Shown in pieces: positions 11,551 through 23,065 of a DNA stretch of 64,000 nucleotides. Both the position numbers and the translations under genes were made by a program. Origin of the DNA: Histoplasma ohiense (lineage: Eukaryota; Ascomycota; Eurotiomycetes; Onygenales; Ajellomycetaceae); assembly GCA_017607445.1 (NCBI GenBank), contig JAEVHH010000006.1, positions 3,162,001 through 3,226,000 of the forward strand. The letters run 5' to 3'. Position 1 is the stretch's first letter; the number at the start of each line of letters is the position of its first letter. The notes below the pieces were generated by a model that did not search any database, had not been told where the DNA came from, and saw only the letters and a program-made list of their open reading frames with translations.

Positions 11551-12125
11551 CTATTCAATGAGAATGAGATTATTCTGTGTATCAGACTGAGTATCATGAT
11601 CTGCATCATCTGCTACTGATGCTTGTAGCTGTGATGGCTGTCTATCATGGAAATCATCATACATATCAGACTGGTTCACAGAGTTGTGGAGGGAGCAGCA
11701 CATTGCATGATCATGCCACTTGCAGTTGACACATGCTCCTTCAAAGTGGCTGTACACACAGCAGCACAATGAGAATGATTTAAGTTCAGAGAATGTACAA
11801 CACTGCATACAGTCTGTGACAAGAGTTCTACCACAGAATTGAATCAGAATAGCATTTACATACAATGAATGATGAAACAACACTTGATCAGCTCTGATAC
11901 ATGTACAGATGTATGATATATCAAAGTCAGAGACAGCAAACAGAGCATGAAATTGAGAATTATGACAAAATATACTCAGCTGAGAATTGCTGACATATAT
12001 TGTGTCATACTCTGATCATTCCTGCCATCCACCTTGATGTTCAGCAGCTGAATGATATGAGTCAATCAATTCAGTCTGAGTCAGATTGCACTGAACAGTG
12101 ACAGAATTATACAGAACAAGAGCTC
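11551..12125 (-). pseudogene. Decayed Cys-rich ORF of unclassified locus
   Basis: The minus-strand frame runs from about 12125 to the stop near 11551 with a single internal TGA (near 12016, in the Arg-like context QE*SEYD). Its C-terminal half, open at 11883-11551, has a cysteine pattern CMQCCTF...C...ACVNCKWHDHAMCC followed by an acidic tail. The Cys spacing resembles the antisense genes of families B, C and D in this window. I do not recognise the family. The upstream part was probably split by the family-A insertion at 12657 or lies in an unrecognised exon. Confidence 0.5.
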
Positions 12126-12656
12126 TTGCATTATAATCAGTTTTCTATACTGTACAGTAGAGAAGCAGAGAAGTACTCATATTTGTTCACTATATATGAA
12201 GAGAGAAAGAGAGTGATACTGTGAAAGAAACTGTGAAAGAAAGCTGATCTTCTTTTTTGTGGAAAAAAAAATCAAAAATCTGTTCTCTGACTATATACAC
12301 AAGTCTCTGTCAGTGTTCTTCTTCTTTGATATGATGAAATGGACATTCCATGCAGTGTATGGAGTGGGAAAACAACAAGAGTATGATGAATTCTGATGCA
12401 AAAGAGGTCATATGTACTGTGGATGGTGATGATAAAGCTGAAGAGAGGAAGAGAAAAGAAGTTGAGAGAGAAGACAGAGAAAGAGAGGATTTTATAATCA
12501 ATTTATTGTTGTTGTCATTGTGAATGAAAGAGAAAAGTGGGAATGCCTTGCATACAAAAAAGAAAAGAGAGAAGAAGAGAATGAGAATGCTCATTCTTGT
12601 GAATTCTGCTGAAACAGCCTGTATGCATAAATAAATACTCAAGATTAAAAAATATG
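12126..12656. other. Purine-rich decayed stretch next to the family-A insertion
   Basis: The sequence is rich in GAAAGA/GAGAGA runs. A minus-strand 110-codon open frame (12642-12310) is low complexity, Ser/Phe-rich, and not convincing as a gene. It ends with ATATG (12652-12656), the target duplication of the element at 12657. Confidence 0.5.
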
Positions 12657-13190
12657 TGTAACGGGCGTACTTCGATTAACGATTTGGTACTATTCTAATT
12701 ACAGATTACGAATTGATTAAGGAAAGAAAGAGAAAAGAAATCAGAAGAAAGGGTTGTATGAAGAGGGTTCTTATAGAGAAAAGTTCAGAACAGAAGAATA
12801 TCAGAAGCTGCTCCACAGTGGAGTGTGAAGTGAAAGAACATTAAGAGATACACATAAGAATTGTTAGAGACTACACAAGCATGGAGTGTGGGGTGGGGAA
12901 ATCATTGAGAGCTACATGGAAGAATTGTTAGAGACTACATGAGCACAGAACACAGAGTGGGAGAACATTAGAAGCTACATGGAAGAATCATTAGAGACTA
13001 CACAAGTGTGAAGCATGGAGTGGAAGAATGTTAAGAGCTACACAGAAGAATTGTTAGAAACTACATGAGTGCAGAGCACAGAGCAGAAGAATATCAAGAA
13101 TTATACAAGATCACAGTAATCAGAAACAAGTGAATGCAGAAGAAGAGTTGATTGCATAAGTTGATTACTAACAGATGCTAACCCATCACA
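12657..13190 (-). repeat. Family-A 3' LTR
   Basis: The 534-bp LTR is the same length as its partner at 18221-18754. The part near 12657-12715 keeps CpGs (ACGGGCGTAC), while the other end is mutated (AACAGATGCTAACCCATCACA). Confidence 0.9.
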
Positions 13191-16100
13191 TTATCCCCTT
13201 CTATCAGAGTGAGTGAGGACTCATAGATGTTGAGGACAGTGGTGTTCTCCAAGACAGATGCAGATTCCCAGATCAGATGATCATATTCTACTCATTTGAT
13301 GAGATATTTGCAGTGGCAGTGGTTGGTTCTATCATCAAGAATTGCTTTAATTTCTCACTCAAGTTCATTATCTTCTTCTACAATGATGGGTGGCTGTCAA
13401 TCGAAGGTTCTCTGGGAGGGGAATGGATCCTCGGCTGTGGGTTGGAGCAGGTTCATATGAAAGACATCATAGATGTCAGATGAGGTGTTGAGTTGATAAT
13501 CATATGTGTCTAGCACTTTCTTCACTGTATACTTGATGTGGTGGTAATCTAGCATACACAAGAAGTGGTTCATTCTTATATTCTTGAGATCTAGTCAGAC
13601 TTTGTTTTCTACATGATATCAGATTGCAGAACTTCTTCTGATGTTCATTTAATTCTCATAATTTTGCTGAGTGCTGATTATTGAAGCTTCTGTCTATTCA
13701 CAGACTTTCTTCAGCTTGCTCATGATGTTCTCTGCTGTCTGTATAAGACTGCAGATGTACACAGTTTCTCAGAGAGTCTTGAAGAAGTTCAGAATCTCTA
13801 AGTTGTATTCATATAGAAGAAAGAATGGGCTTACATCTGTCATAGCAGAATCTCAACTGTTAATTGCAATCTCAGCATGTGACAGCAGATTGCTTCAGTT
13901 GTCTTGTATATAATTGCAGAACTTACAGAGAATGTTCTTTATCATTTGTATCATTCTCTCAGTAGCTTCATCAGTCTCTGAGTGGTACACTGTTGATAAC
14001 TTTCATTCAATTCTTAATAATTGGCATATGCAGGCTCAGAGTGCACTGATGAATTGACTGTCTCTATCTGACACAATGAATGAAGACAGACTGTGTATAC
14101 AATAGAACAGACTTCTGACAAAGACATCTGCAACTACTTCAGCATTCATCTTGTCACAGAGCTGTAGTATTACACTCTTGCTGAGTCAGTTGACAATGAC
14201 TAGAATGTTTATAGAACCTTCACTTTTGAATAAGAAAACTGCAAAATCAATAGCTATATCACATCAAGTTCAGTCAGAAACAGATAGAGGCTTCAGCATC
14301 TCTTTTCAGCATTCACATCATACCATCACTGAGCCACAGCAATCACAGTTGCATACAAACCAGCATATGTCTTTTGACATATCTGGTCAGTAGAATTCTC
14401 AGATGATGATGTTGTACATGATTTCATATTCTGAATGTCTGATCATTGATGAGTCATGAATTTCTTGCATGATCCATGTTCATAGAGATTCTGAATCAGA
14501 GACTCATTGTCTATCTTGAAAGTGTAAGCAGTTGTTATTATCAATTGAACATGCTGAGATATCTGTTCTTGAATATACATCTGTGGGGAATTGAGATGCT
14601 TTGCTTTGTATGGCTTCAGCAGCTTGTTGTCAGAATTCATCTGTCTCTGTCACTAGTCTTCATTGTTCTTTGAGTGAGGGTTCTTGAGCTTGGAACTGAT
14701 TGATATGTATGCAGGGTTCATCTGGTTGCATAGAACTTTCTATGATTGCAGAGTTGATTAATCAATGCTCTCAGTATTTCCATCTGTCATTCAAGTCATC
14801 AGATGATATATCTTATTCTCAGTGAGACAGAGCATCTGCAAGAATGTTCTCTACTTCAGATTGATAATGAATTGTGAACAAAAAACAGCTAAGGAACAAT
14901 GATCAATGCATATGTCTCTCAGTGAGCTTACAAGTGGTTGTGAAGTACTCTAAGTTCTTATGATTGATAACAATCTCAAATCTCTCAATACTCATGAGTT
15001 CAGATTCCCATTCTTCAAAGCATTGTATGATTGCTAGAAGCTTCTTGTTGTAGATCTCATAGTTGCATTCAGCAGGCAACATCTTTTTCAAGATGAAGAC
15101 ACAGAGTTGTAGAACATCTTCATTATCATATTGCATCAGTGCTCCACCTACTACATAATCTGAGGTGTCTGTTTTGAGAATCATATGCTTATTCAGATTG
15201 AATGATTGCAGTATTGAGGCACTTGTGAACATACACTTCAGCTTTTTGAATGCTGTGTCTGCTTCATCAGTTCATTGAAATACAGTGTCTTTCTGAGTCA
15301 GATCTGTCAGTGGTTGTATGATATTGGAGAAGTTTTTGATGAATCTTCAGTAGAAGTTGATGAATTCTAGAAAGCTTCTAGTCTCTTTTATCAAGACTGA
15401 TGCCTTCCAGTTGAGAATTGCTTCCACCTTCTTAGAATCCATGTGTACACCTTTTTCAGCTTTGATGATGAATTCTAGATAGGTTGTAGACTTGGTCTCA
15501 AAGTCACATTTATCAATGTCCACTTACAGTTCAGCTTTACATAGGCAGTCAAGCACTTGTCATACATGCTTGCAGTGCTCAGTGAGTGGTCCATTGATGA
15601 AGATCAGAATATCATTCATGTACACTGAGGTGATCTTGTCAAGCAGATCTCATAGAGCTCAGTTAATGTATTTCTGGAACATGCTCAGAGCATTCACTAA
15701 TTCAAAGAGAGTCACTGTTCATTTGTATAATCTGTAACATGTATGAAAAGCAGTTAGCCATTCATCACCTTCATTAATCCTTATCTTATAGAAGGCCACA
15801 GAGATGTCAAGCTTTGTAAATCATTTTGCTTTTTCTATTCATTTAAGTATTTCATTGATGAGTGGGAGAGGGTATTGATCCTTCTGCATGATCTTGTTGA
15901 GTTCTCAGTAGTCAACACAGAATTATAAGTCTTCTTCTGATTTCTTCATGAACAGTACAGATGCTGCAGTGGATGAGTTGCTAACATGAATGAAGTCTTT
16001 GTTCAGTAATTCATTGAGCATTTTTCATAGAACAAGAAGCTCATCACACAACATGCTGTAGAGAGGATCTCAGAGTGGTTGCAGATTCTTACCATCTTTC

Positions 16101-16440
16101 TTGATGAGCTCAATTATATGATCTATACTGAGTCCTTGATGAGAGGGAAGCTTTTCAGCTTCTTTTTTGTTGAATATGTCTGTGAAATCTTTGTACAATT
16201 CAGATAGTTCTTTGCACAGTTTCTTGAGATCCTTGAGTTCTAGTTTCTCTAACATCTTTTTGATATTCATCATGCTAGTGGTGAACACTTGGACATTCTT
16301 CTTCTCATGCATTTGATGGGTTAGTAGTTTGTACACTTCCACTGATATCTGGGTGAGATCAGTGGTTCTATTGACATCTTTCTTATAAACACAGTCACCT
16401 TCTGGGAAAATAAGACAGTGATTGTATGCATTCAACAAGG
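13191..16440 (-). pseudogene. Pol of family A (RT-RNaseH-INT)
   Basis: Minus-strand reading from 16438: the open pieces include 16438-16070 (linker ending in the start of RT, with LSIDHIIELIKKDGKNLQPL) and 15232-14903 (RNase H-type block with ILKTDTSDYVVGGAL). Between them RT motifs are readable: FCVDY near 15930, and YMND near 15610 in the position of the catalytic box. Integrase-like sequence follows from about 14640 to 13700 and is badly broken. Stops are mostly TGA. It is non-functional. Confidence 0.75.
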
Positions 16441-16456
16441 TTCCAAATTCTGTGAG

Positions 16457-16756
16457 TCATGATAGATCAAGCATTAGGTTGTACTCAAGGTCTTGTATTT
16501 CATATACATATATATTCTTTTTCTTGTGTCCTTCTATGTTGACATTAAATCTTATCATGTTGTAGGAGGCAGATCCTCTGGGGTCATCAAATCCACTGAG
16601 CTTATATGGCTTGAAAAAGAGAATACACTGAAGCTTATGCTTCTCAACCAGCTGGGTGTCTATAAGAGTGTAATGAAGAAAATCACTGTCTATCATTGCT
16701 TGTACATTGACTAGGCTATTTACAATGACAGAGATCATAATTGCATTCACTTGCAT
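16457..16756 (-). pseudogene. Protease region of family A
   Basis: A 99-codon open stretch in the position of a retropepsin. It contains MIDSDFLHYTLID, with D-S-D where D-S-G/T is expected, and ends NLMLDLS, matching the usual hydrophobic block before the pol linker. It lies between the Gag zinc knuckle and the RT. Confidence 0.6.
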
Positions 16757-16779
16757 CTTCTGCTCAAATCTTCAGCTAG

Positions 16780-17697
16780 CTTTCTGCTTCTTGAGCTCTT
16801 GTCTGTATTTTAGAGTGAGAGCTCATCTTTTCCCTGTTCTTGCCTATCTGTGGATGATGCAGTGTTTACACATATGGGGGGTTTACTCAGAGTGATTGCA
16901 TTCAGACATTGATTTGCAAAGTGCTCTGACTTGTTGCAGTGTATGCAGACTTCTCTGACAATTCAGTCAGTGGCATTCTTCTCTGAGACATTGAGAACCC
17001 TCAAGCAACTTGTATTTACATGTGGGACTCAGTTCATTGATTCTGGTTCAGAGGCAGAGGGCACTGCAGAGCAGTTCAGAGCATACACATTTGTTCAGCA
17101 GAATCCTCTGCAATTTTGAAGTACATGAAACTGAGACAGATCATTGTTCAACAGATGAAGATCAGCACAGAATTCACTGTATATTGAGAGCTTCAGACAC
17201 TCTACACTTCAGTTATGCAACTGAAAGTTCAAATTCTTGAACAATATGTTGATCTTGACAGCATCATCTCAGTCTTGCCCATCTGTTTCTAGAAGCTTGC
17301 AATCAAATTCAGAAAGATAAGTTGTCAACACAACATTCATCTGATGAGTTTGATTAAGTCAGTCTAACACCTTGGCTTGAAGTGTAGGATTGAGAAAGAG
17401 AGAGTTGAGTTGTCAGAAGACTAGCTCTGATGTACACTGATGATTCTGACAATGACTCATTCAGAGTTGAAATTTTGCTAACACATCACCATTCAATCTG
17501 CTATGGATATACCACACTTGATTGGATAGTGAGCCTATTGCTTGTCCATTGATGTCCAATTTGACATTCACTTTCAACTTCCACACAAGGTAGAGCACTA
17601 GATCTTCTTTGTATTTGTCAAGAATTGAGAGCTTCTCTCTTGAGGGCTTTTCATGAGATGTGGATGTAGAAGGAATAGTGAATGCAGAAGTGCTCAT
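16780..17697 (-). pseudogene. Gag of family A
   Basis: The start is plausible at 17697 (MSTSAFTIPSTSTSHEKPSR) and the first 78 codons are open. This is followed by a capsid-like region with stops and a zinc knuckle CIHCNKSEHFANQC (C-x2-C-x4-H-x4-C) on the minus strand of 16906-16947. The first open segment contains KLSILDKYKEDLVLYLVWK, typical of chromoviral Gag N-termini by position only. It is a pseudogene. Confidence 0.7.
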
Positions 17698-17859
17698 CTC
17701 AGCAAATCATCATTGCAATTCAGTCATCTATAGCATCTGCTGCTGAAGAATGCTTTATAGATCTAAGTTATCATCCACCACATTTGAGTGCAGTGGGTGT
17801 TTGTAGAATTGCTCATAGTTCATTTCAATATCTAAGAACATATAATAATAAAAAAAAAG

Positions 17860-18220
17860 AAAAGAAATACTTGTAGACACTCAGTTCTCTCACAGACACT
17901 ATTCACAGTGTTGCAGCACTAAGCTTGATCAAGCTTCTTCATGAACACTATTCACAGCATTACAGTTCATAGACACTCAGGCCTTATAGAACACAGTCAA
18001 TTGTGTTTCAGACACTTAGACACAACAGTCTATATAACTAACAATAAAAGCATTTAGACTCATGAGAAATCTCTTGTAACAACTAGACACTCAGATCTGT
18101 AAACAATGCACTTGAGTGTAAGAACTGATAACAAGACACTCAGATCTTAAACAACACACTCAGATATAAAAACTAATAACAAGACACTCAGATCTAAAAC
18201 ACAGAAGAATCAATTCATAA
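17860..18220 (-). other. 5' leader of family A with repeated ACACTCAG motif
   Basis: This is the untranslated region between the 5' LTR and gag. On the + strand the motif AGACACTCAG or close variants recurs at least seven times (for example near 17876, 17973, 18066, 18134 and 18183), often followed by ATCT. The leader fragment at 56243-56366 shows the complementary motif. It may serve RNA packaging or have arisen by slippage; this is inference. Confidence 0.5.
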
Positions 18221-18754
18221 TGTAACAGACATACTTCAATTAACAATTTGATACTATTCTAATTACAGATTATGAATTGATTAAGGAAAGAAAGAGAAAA
18301 GAAATCAGAAGAAAGGATTGTACAAAGAGGATTCTTATAGAGAAAAATTCAGAGTGGAAGAATATCAGAAGCTGCTCCACAGTGGAGCACAGAGTGGAAG
18401 AACATTAAAAGATATGTGTAAGAATCATTAGAGACTACACAAGTGCAGAGCATGAGGTGGGGAAATCATTGAGAGCTATGTGAAAGAATCATTAGAGACT
18501 ACACAAGTGTGAAACACAGAGCAGAAGAATATTAGAAGCTATGTGGAAGAATCATTAGAGACTACATGAGTGCAGAGCACAGAGCAGAAGAACATTAAGA
18601 GCTACACAGAAGAATCATTAAAAACTACACAAGCATGAAGCACAGAGCAGAAGAACATCAAGGATTATGTGAGATCACAGCAATCAGGAACAAGTGGGTG
18701 CAGGAGGAGAGTTGGTTGCGTAAGTTGATTACTAACGGGTGCTAACCCGTCACA
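18221..18754 (-). repeat. Family-A 5' LTR
   Basis: A 534-bp LTR. The right 95 bp (18660-18754) are almost unmutated (GGTTGCGTAAG, ACGGGTGCTAACCCGTCACA), while the left part is mutated (TGTAACAGACATAC instead of TGTAACGGGCGTAC). This is the reverse of the pattern in the partner LTR. Confidence 0.9.
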
Positions 18755-18759
18755 ATATG

Positions 18760-21655
18760 CAATATAGTTAATATACACAGATTATCTTCTTGCTCTTCTG
18801 AGAAAGATAGAGAGCTTGTTCAGACTTATTCTTAATCATACACACATCAATTCAAGCTCCTTCACAATCTCTAGAATAGATCTTGATTCCATCATACAGT
18901 GACAGCTGAGTATCTCATCAATGATCATCTTTCACTGAAAAAAGAACATGCACTCACTATTCTTCTTTCTTCAGCTAGACTCATACAATGACTTCAGATG
19001 CTGCACAGAGAGCTGTTCATTCAATCTCTGTTCCCATTTCTTTCAGAGATCATTAACTGATTGAATTGTACAGAAGAGCTGATATGTTCAAATATTATTC
19101 TCAGTTGACAATGCTGTAGCAGAAGTGGTGACAGCAGCAGCAGTGGTTGATAAAGAGAAGAATGAAGATACAGATGCAGAGATGAAGGGAATTCCAACAG
19201 TATCTTTCTATACACAGACAGAAACAGAGACAGACTGAAAGATTCAGAATTCAGTTGTTATTGTATCAATTTCACACTGAATTTTATCAATCTTCTTCTT
19301 CATTCATACATTTCTGATCTTTATCTGATCTGCCATCACATTGATCTGTCTTCATACAGTGCTCAGGCTCTCAGAAATCTGTGATATTGAATGTTGAAGT
19401 ATTATCTTCTGTGAAGAAATGAGAACTGACTCTGTAGTCTGTACAGCATCTGCAAACTGCTCATACTCTGCACACTGAAACACTGAATCAGTTCACAGTG
19501 GATGAGTTGAAAATTCTCTCTGAAGAAGAGCAAAGTTCTGTAGTATCACTGTACAAAGATAATTCAACAGTCACAAATACCTCTGAGCTGCAAGATCATC
19601 TGAATCAAATGAACTTTCACTATCAAGCTGCTTCAGACTCACATCAGAGATCTCAGAAGAAGTGATAGAGAAAAATCTGTTCTCAGAATGAAATCAGATA
19701 AGCCATTCATTCATTTATAGTCAGAGAGATTTCTTCAACAGCTCTGATGAGATGACTGTAGCTTATGAAAGATAGTAATTATTTGACAAGCTAGAATTGA
19801 ACTCTGCAATACCTCATACAAACTCTCTATTGATCTGACTAAGATAGCAGCTGATCAAAGAGTCATTATTTCATTGCTCAGCTCTGTAGATGCTGCTCTC
19901 ATTCATCTTATTAAGCTCTGTCTTCTGTGCATTTGTGGATCATCTGATATGAGTCTTCTTTGTCATATTCAGCATGTCTGTATATGTAAAGAGCTTGTTT
20001 GTTCACTCAAGATGAGTTCTGTAGAAGATCTGCTTGTACAGATTCTCATTTTTGAGTAAGTGAATATTGTATCAGAGCTGATGATAGTGAAACTGAGACA
20101 GAGACTTCTGTATGATATTTCATCTGTAGAACAGATAGAATGCAATCTGTGATATTGAACAAAGAATATAACTCTTATGTTGTATGACAGTTGAATATTC
20201 AAATCTGTTGTTCTGATTTGTTTTGTCATTACTCATGATCTGAATAAGAGGTCAGCAGAGTGTTGATTTCTTATTTAACAGCTCAATTGTAAACAGATCA
20301 GTCAACTGCATCTTCTGTCTGAACTGCTCTCTCAGCAGTATATGATGACTCATAAGAAAATCAGCTGCTATACAGAGAAGAGGCTCAACTGTATGTCTTT
20401 CATTCTTCTGTCATCTCTCTCAGCACTGATGTACAAAGTTCATCATATTCAGCTCAGTATAGCTGTTCATCAGAGTGTCTGCATCTCTATTCACAAACTC
20501 TGTACATCTTCATACATGCTTTATAGATCTGTGAATCTTTAACATATCATTCAAAATCTGATCAACTGAATGAGAATGAAAGTTCTTCTGTCTACTCTGC
20601 TGTGTATAATACAGATCAACAAAAGCTGCTCAATACTGTTTGATCAGATTCTCTTTTATTGTCTGCATAATCTCTTCTCTCTCAGCATTTGTATACTTTC
20701 TTTTGTGATGACTCTCTCTGAGTGAATGATTGAGAACTCTCTCATTAAAGAATCAGATTGTCTTCTACTCAGAGACAATCTGATCATCTGAAAACTTTTT
20801 TTCATTACATCATTTCTATTGTATGAATAGTGGAGATTGAGCAGCAGTGAGAAGTTAGTCTATCAAATTCTATCTCTCTTCATACACAGAAATAAAGAAG
20901 AAATAGAAACAAAATAAATCTATATATTATCATTCATTCATTCTGCTTCTTTGCATATACTATCTGTGTATTCTTCAGTCTGCTTTGTCTGCTGATTCTC
21001 AGTGCATTCTCTCTCTGTACTGTCATCTCTACAATAAGATCATGCTGTAGCTGCTTCTGTGCAGCAGCAGCTTCAACAGCAGTATTCACAGCAGAGATTA
21101 TTATCAGTCTTTCTCACTCATACAGAGATGCAAGAATTTCAAAGTAGATGAGTAAGAACAAGAATAGTTAAGAATAGAAATCAATACAAAAGCAGAGAAG
21201 AAGAATTCAGTGATGACTAGCTAGTGAAGTGATAATTATTAAATACACATTCAGAGAGAGGCTGATACTGTCATTGTATATAATATTACAGAAAAGTTAC
21301 CTTTTTTATATGATCAAAGAAGATAGCTCACTGTATGAAACATGTATGAGTTATTTGAGAGCCTTGGCTGAACATCATAGAAACACATGTTCGAACACAG
21401 GCAAGTCCACCTTCATATAACCACTAGCTATAATACAAACAGTGTAAAGTAACTGGTTTGAAAAACAATATATGAGATCAGAACTAAAATATATGAGAAT
21501 GAAATCAATGCTAAAATTGATCATGATTCCATGCACAGTCACACAGTCAGTCTAATCACAAAGGCAGACATGCACAGCAGAACACTATTTTCATTATAAA
21601 AGTATAGATAAATTTGATAGAAGAGAATGTGATAATTTCAGCTTATTATTCTTTC
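18760..21655 (-). other. Unclassified decayed coding locus
   Basis: This continues the locus split by the family-A insertion. Several long, interrupted minus-strand frames are visible: about 21095-20930 (Ala/Gln-rich helix, AAAAQKQLQHDLIVEM), about 20720-20290 (containing EEIMQTIKENLIKQY and AFVDLYYTQQSRQKN), 20229-19969 (86 open codons), and about 19400-19240 (helical, INVMADQIKIRN). I could not assign a transposon class or a host family. The stops are again mostly TGA. It may belong to the same unit as the Cys-rich ORF at 11551-12125. Confidence 0.4.
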
Positions 21656-21661
21656 ATAATA

Positions 21662-21772
21662 TACATCACTCTCTATTATCAAGAATGATGTACACTATCA
21701 CACTAGTTAATTTATATAAGAAGAGCTGCAAAGTTTAGAAGTTTTGAACAGCTCAAGCAATTTTTGAACTAT
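21662..21772. repeat. 110-bp dispersed repeat with hairpin, copy 2
   Basis: Same orientation as 524-633 and about 85-90% identical by eye, with differences of the C-to-T / G-to-A type. The hairpin occupies 21662-21692 (TACATCAC... / ...GATGATGTA). The sequence on both sides differs from copy 1. Confidence 0.7.
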
Positions 21773-22570
21773 AGAAGAATAATAAGAATTTGTGAGTTCT
21801 TTTATTATTTTATATTCTTTATAAAGTCTCTTAATTAACTGATGTTTTTGAGCTGCAGACTGACTTCACTAGCTCTATCTGCTGAGAAAATTATAGTTTT
21901 AATAAAAATAATTTCAGAAAAAACAGAGTTTTTTCTCTTCTGAGTAATATTCACTCAGATAATCAGCTTTTTTACAGTTGTTTTTATTGAATTTGACTGT
22001 GAATAAATATCTGAAACAGTATTTTTTTTTAGAGTTGATGCTGTGCTCAGATCTGCTGTTATATATATAATAAATTTTTTATAAAAAATTTAGATAAAAT
22101 TCTGATTAACTGACTATTTCTTCTTCTCAATTCAACTATTCAGAATTTTTATCAATTTGATAAAAGTTTTTTATTGTAGATTTTATTACTGTTGAATCTT
22201 CTCAAACTGTTTCTACAGCTGACTGTGAAAATATTATTACTGATTTTTTTGAAAATTGAAAAAGATATTGTAACAGTTTTTCTCTGTCTTTTATTAGTCT
22301 TTTCAGTGACAAAATTGACTGATGAGTCATGACTCTGACTTCAGTGATCTGATGTAGATTGTGTCAATATTTTTGAATAAATAAAAGAGTATTGAAAGCT
22401 TTATGATCATTCAATCTGTGCAGTACACATATATAGAGTAATCACAGAATGTGTGTGATGATATTGAATGAGTTGAAGGATTAAAATTATACAAAAAATA
22501 GTTGAAAAAGTGGAAAATTCAAATGTACTCCTACATTCATGAGTAGTTGTAAGGATGAGGTCATAATCTG
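21773..22570. other. AT-rich stretch before the gene island
   Basis: No gene is seen. The sequence is T- and A-rich with scattered stops in all frames. It marks the left edge of the isochore boundary; GC content jumps from about 22600 onwards. Confidence 0.6.
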
Positions 22571-22660
22571 TGGGATGTCTAAGTGGTTGTATTAGCATGT
22601 CAGCAGCTGAGGCATATATGTGCGGTGCGCTAGTCCGTGATAGGCAGCCTAGGGCCAACA
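22571..22660 (+). repeat. 90-bp inverted repeat flanking the SYG1 gene, left copy
   Basis: It reads TGGGATGTCTAAGTGG ... GCAGCCTAGGGCCAACA. Its reverse complement, about 95% identical, occurs at 27915-28005. The central part, containing GTGCGGTGCGCTAGTCCGTG, is identical in both. Outside the 90 bp neither flank matches. It is a remnant of an unknown repeat, possibly a terminal repeat. Confidence 0.85.
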
Positions 22661-23065
22661 GAGCTTGCACCACCAGCACCATGCCGGGAAGCTGATGACA
22701 GCGCAGAATTTCGGCTGGCTGACTGGTCAGCTGACCCCACACGTGGAAACCATGGAATTTGTGGGAGGCCTTGGATTGGGTTCATGGCCACGGGATGTTC
22801 GTCCCTGGGTGGAAGTGGAAAATTGAACAAACCTGAAGTTGGACCTAGATGATCTCAAGTTGTCATTGCGCTTGGTCTGGCATCATGCGACTTTCCACCC
22901 TCCGCATGCGCCGCACGCACCCTTCCAAGGCATCTGATATTCACTAAGTGTTTCCTGGCCTGTCACTCTGTTTTCCTCGCTCCCCACTGACAATTCCCAT
23001 TGATAATCCCCATTGAGAATGCTTTTGTTGTGGTTGAATTGTTGTATCTTTACCGGAACTTAAAA

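Larger units (their letters stand above)
12657..18754 (-). mobile_element. Family-A Ty3/gypsy element, complete but decayed
   Basis: The element has two 534-bp LTRs (12657-13190 and 18221-18754) flanked by the perfect duplication ATATG (12652-12656; 18755-18759). Coding is on the minus strand. The LTR begins TGTGACGGG and ends CCGTTACA in coding orientation. A polypurine tract, AGAAGGGGATAA on the minus strand, abuts the 3' LTR at 13191-13202. The sequence just after the 5' LTR (18220 downwards) is complementary at 12 of 14 positions to an LTR-internal segment near 12704-12717, consistent with self-priming. It has no space for an antisense gene after pol, unlike families B-D. Confidence 0.9.

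Noticed and set aside
11530..22000. Recognisable class for the locus split by element A
   Set aside because: I looked for RT, transposase DDE, Helitron Rep/helicase and Crypton-type motifs in the readable pieces and could not see any with confidence, so no class is given.
22407..22742. 111-codon minus ORF and a 71-codon + ORF upstream of SYG1
   Set aside because: They cross the boundary between AT-rich sequence and the dispersed repeat, so the apparent frames join unrelated sequences.
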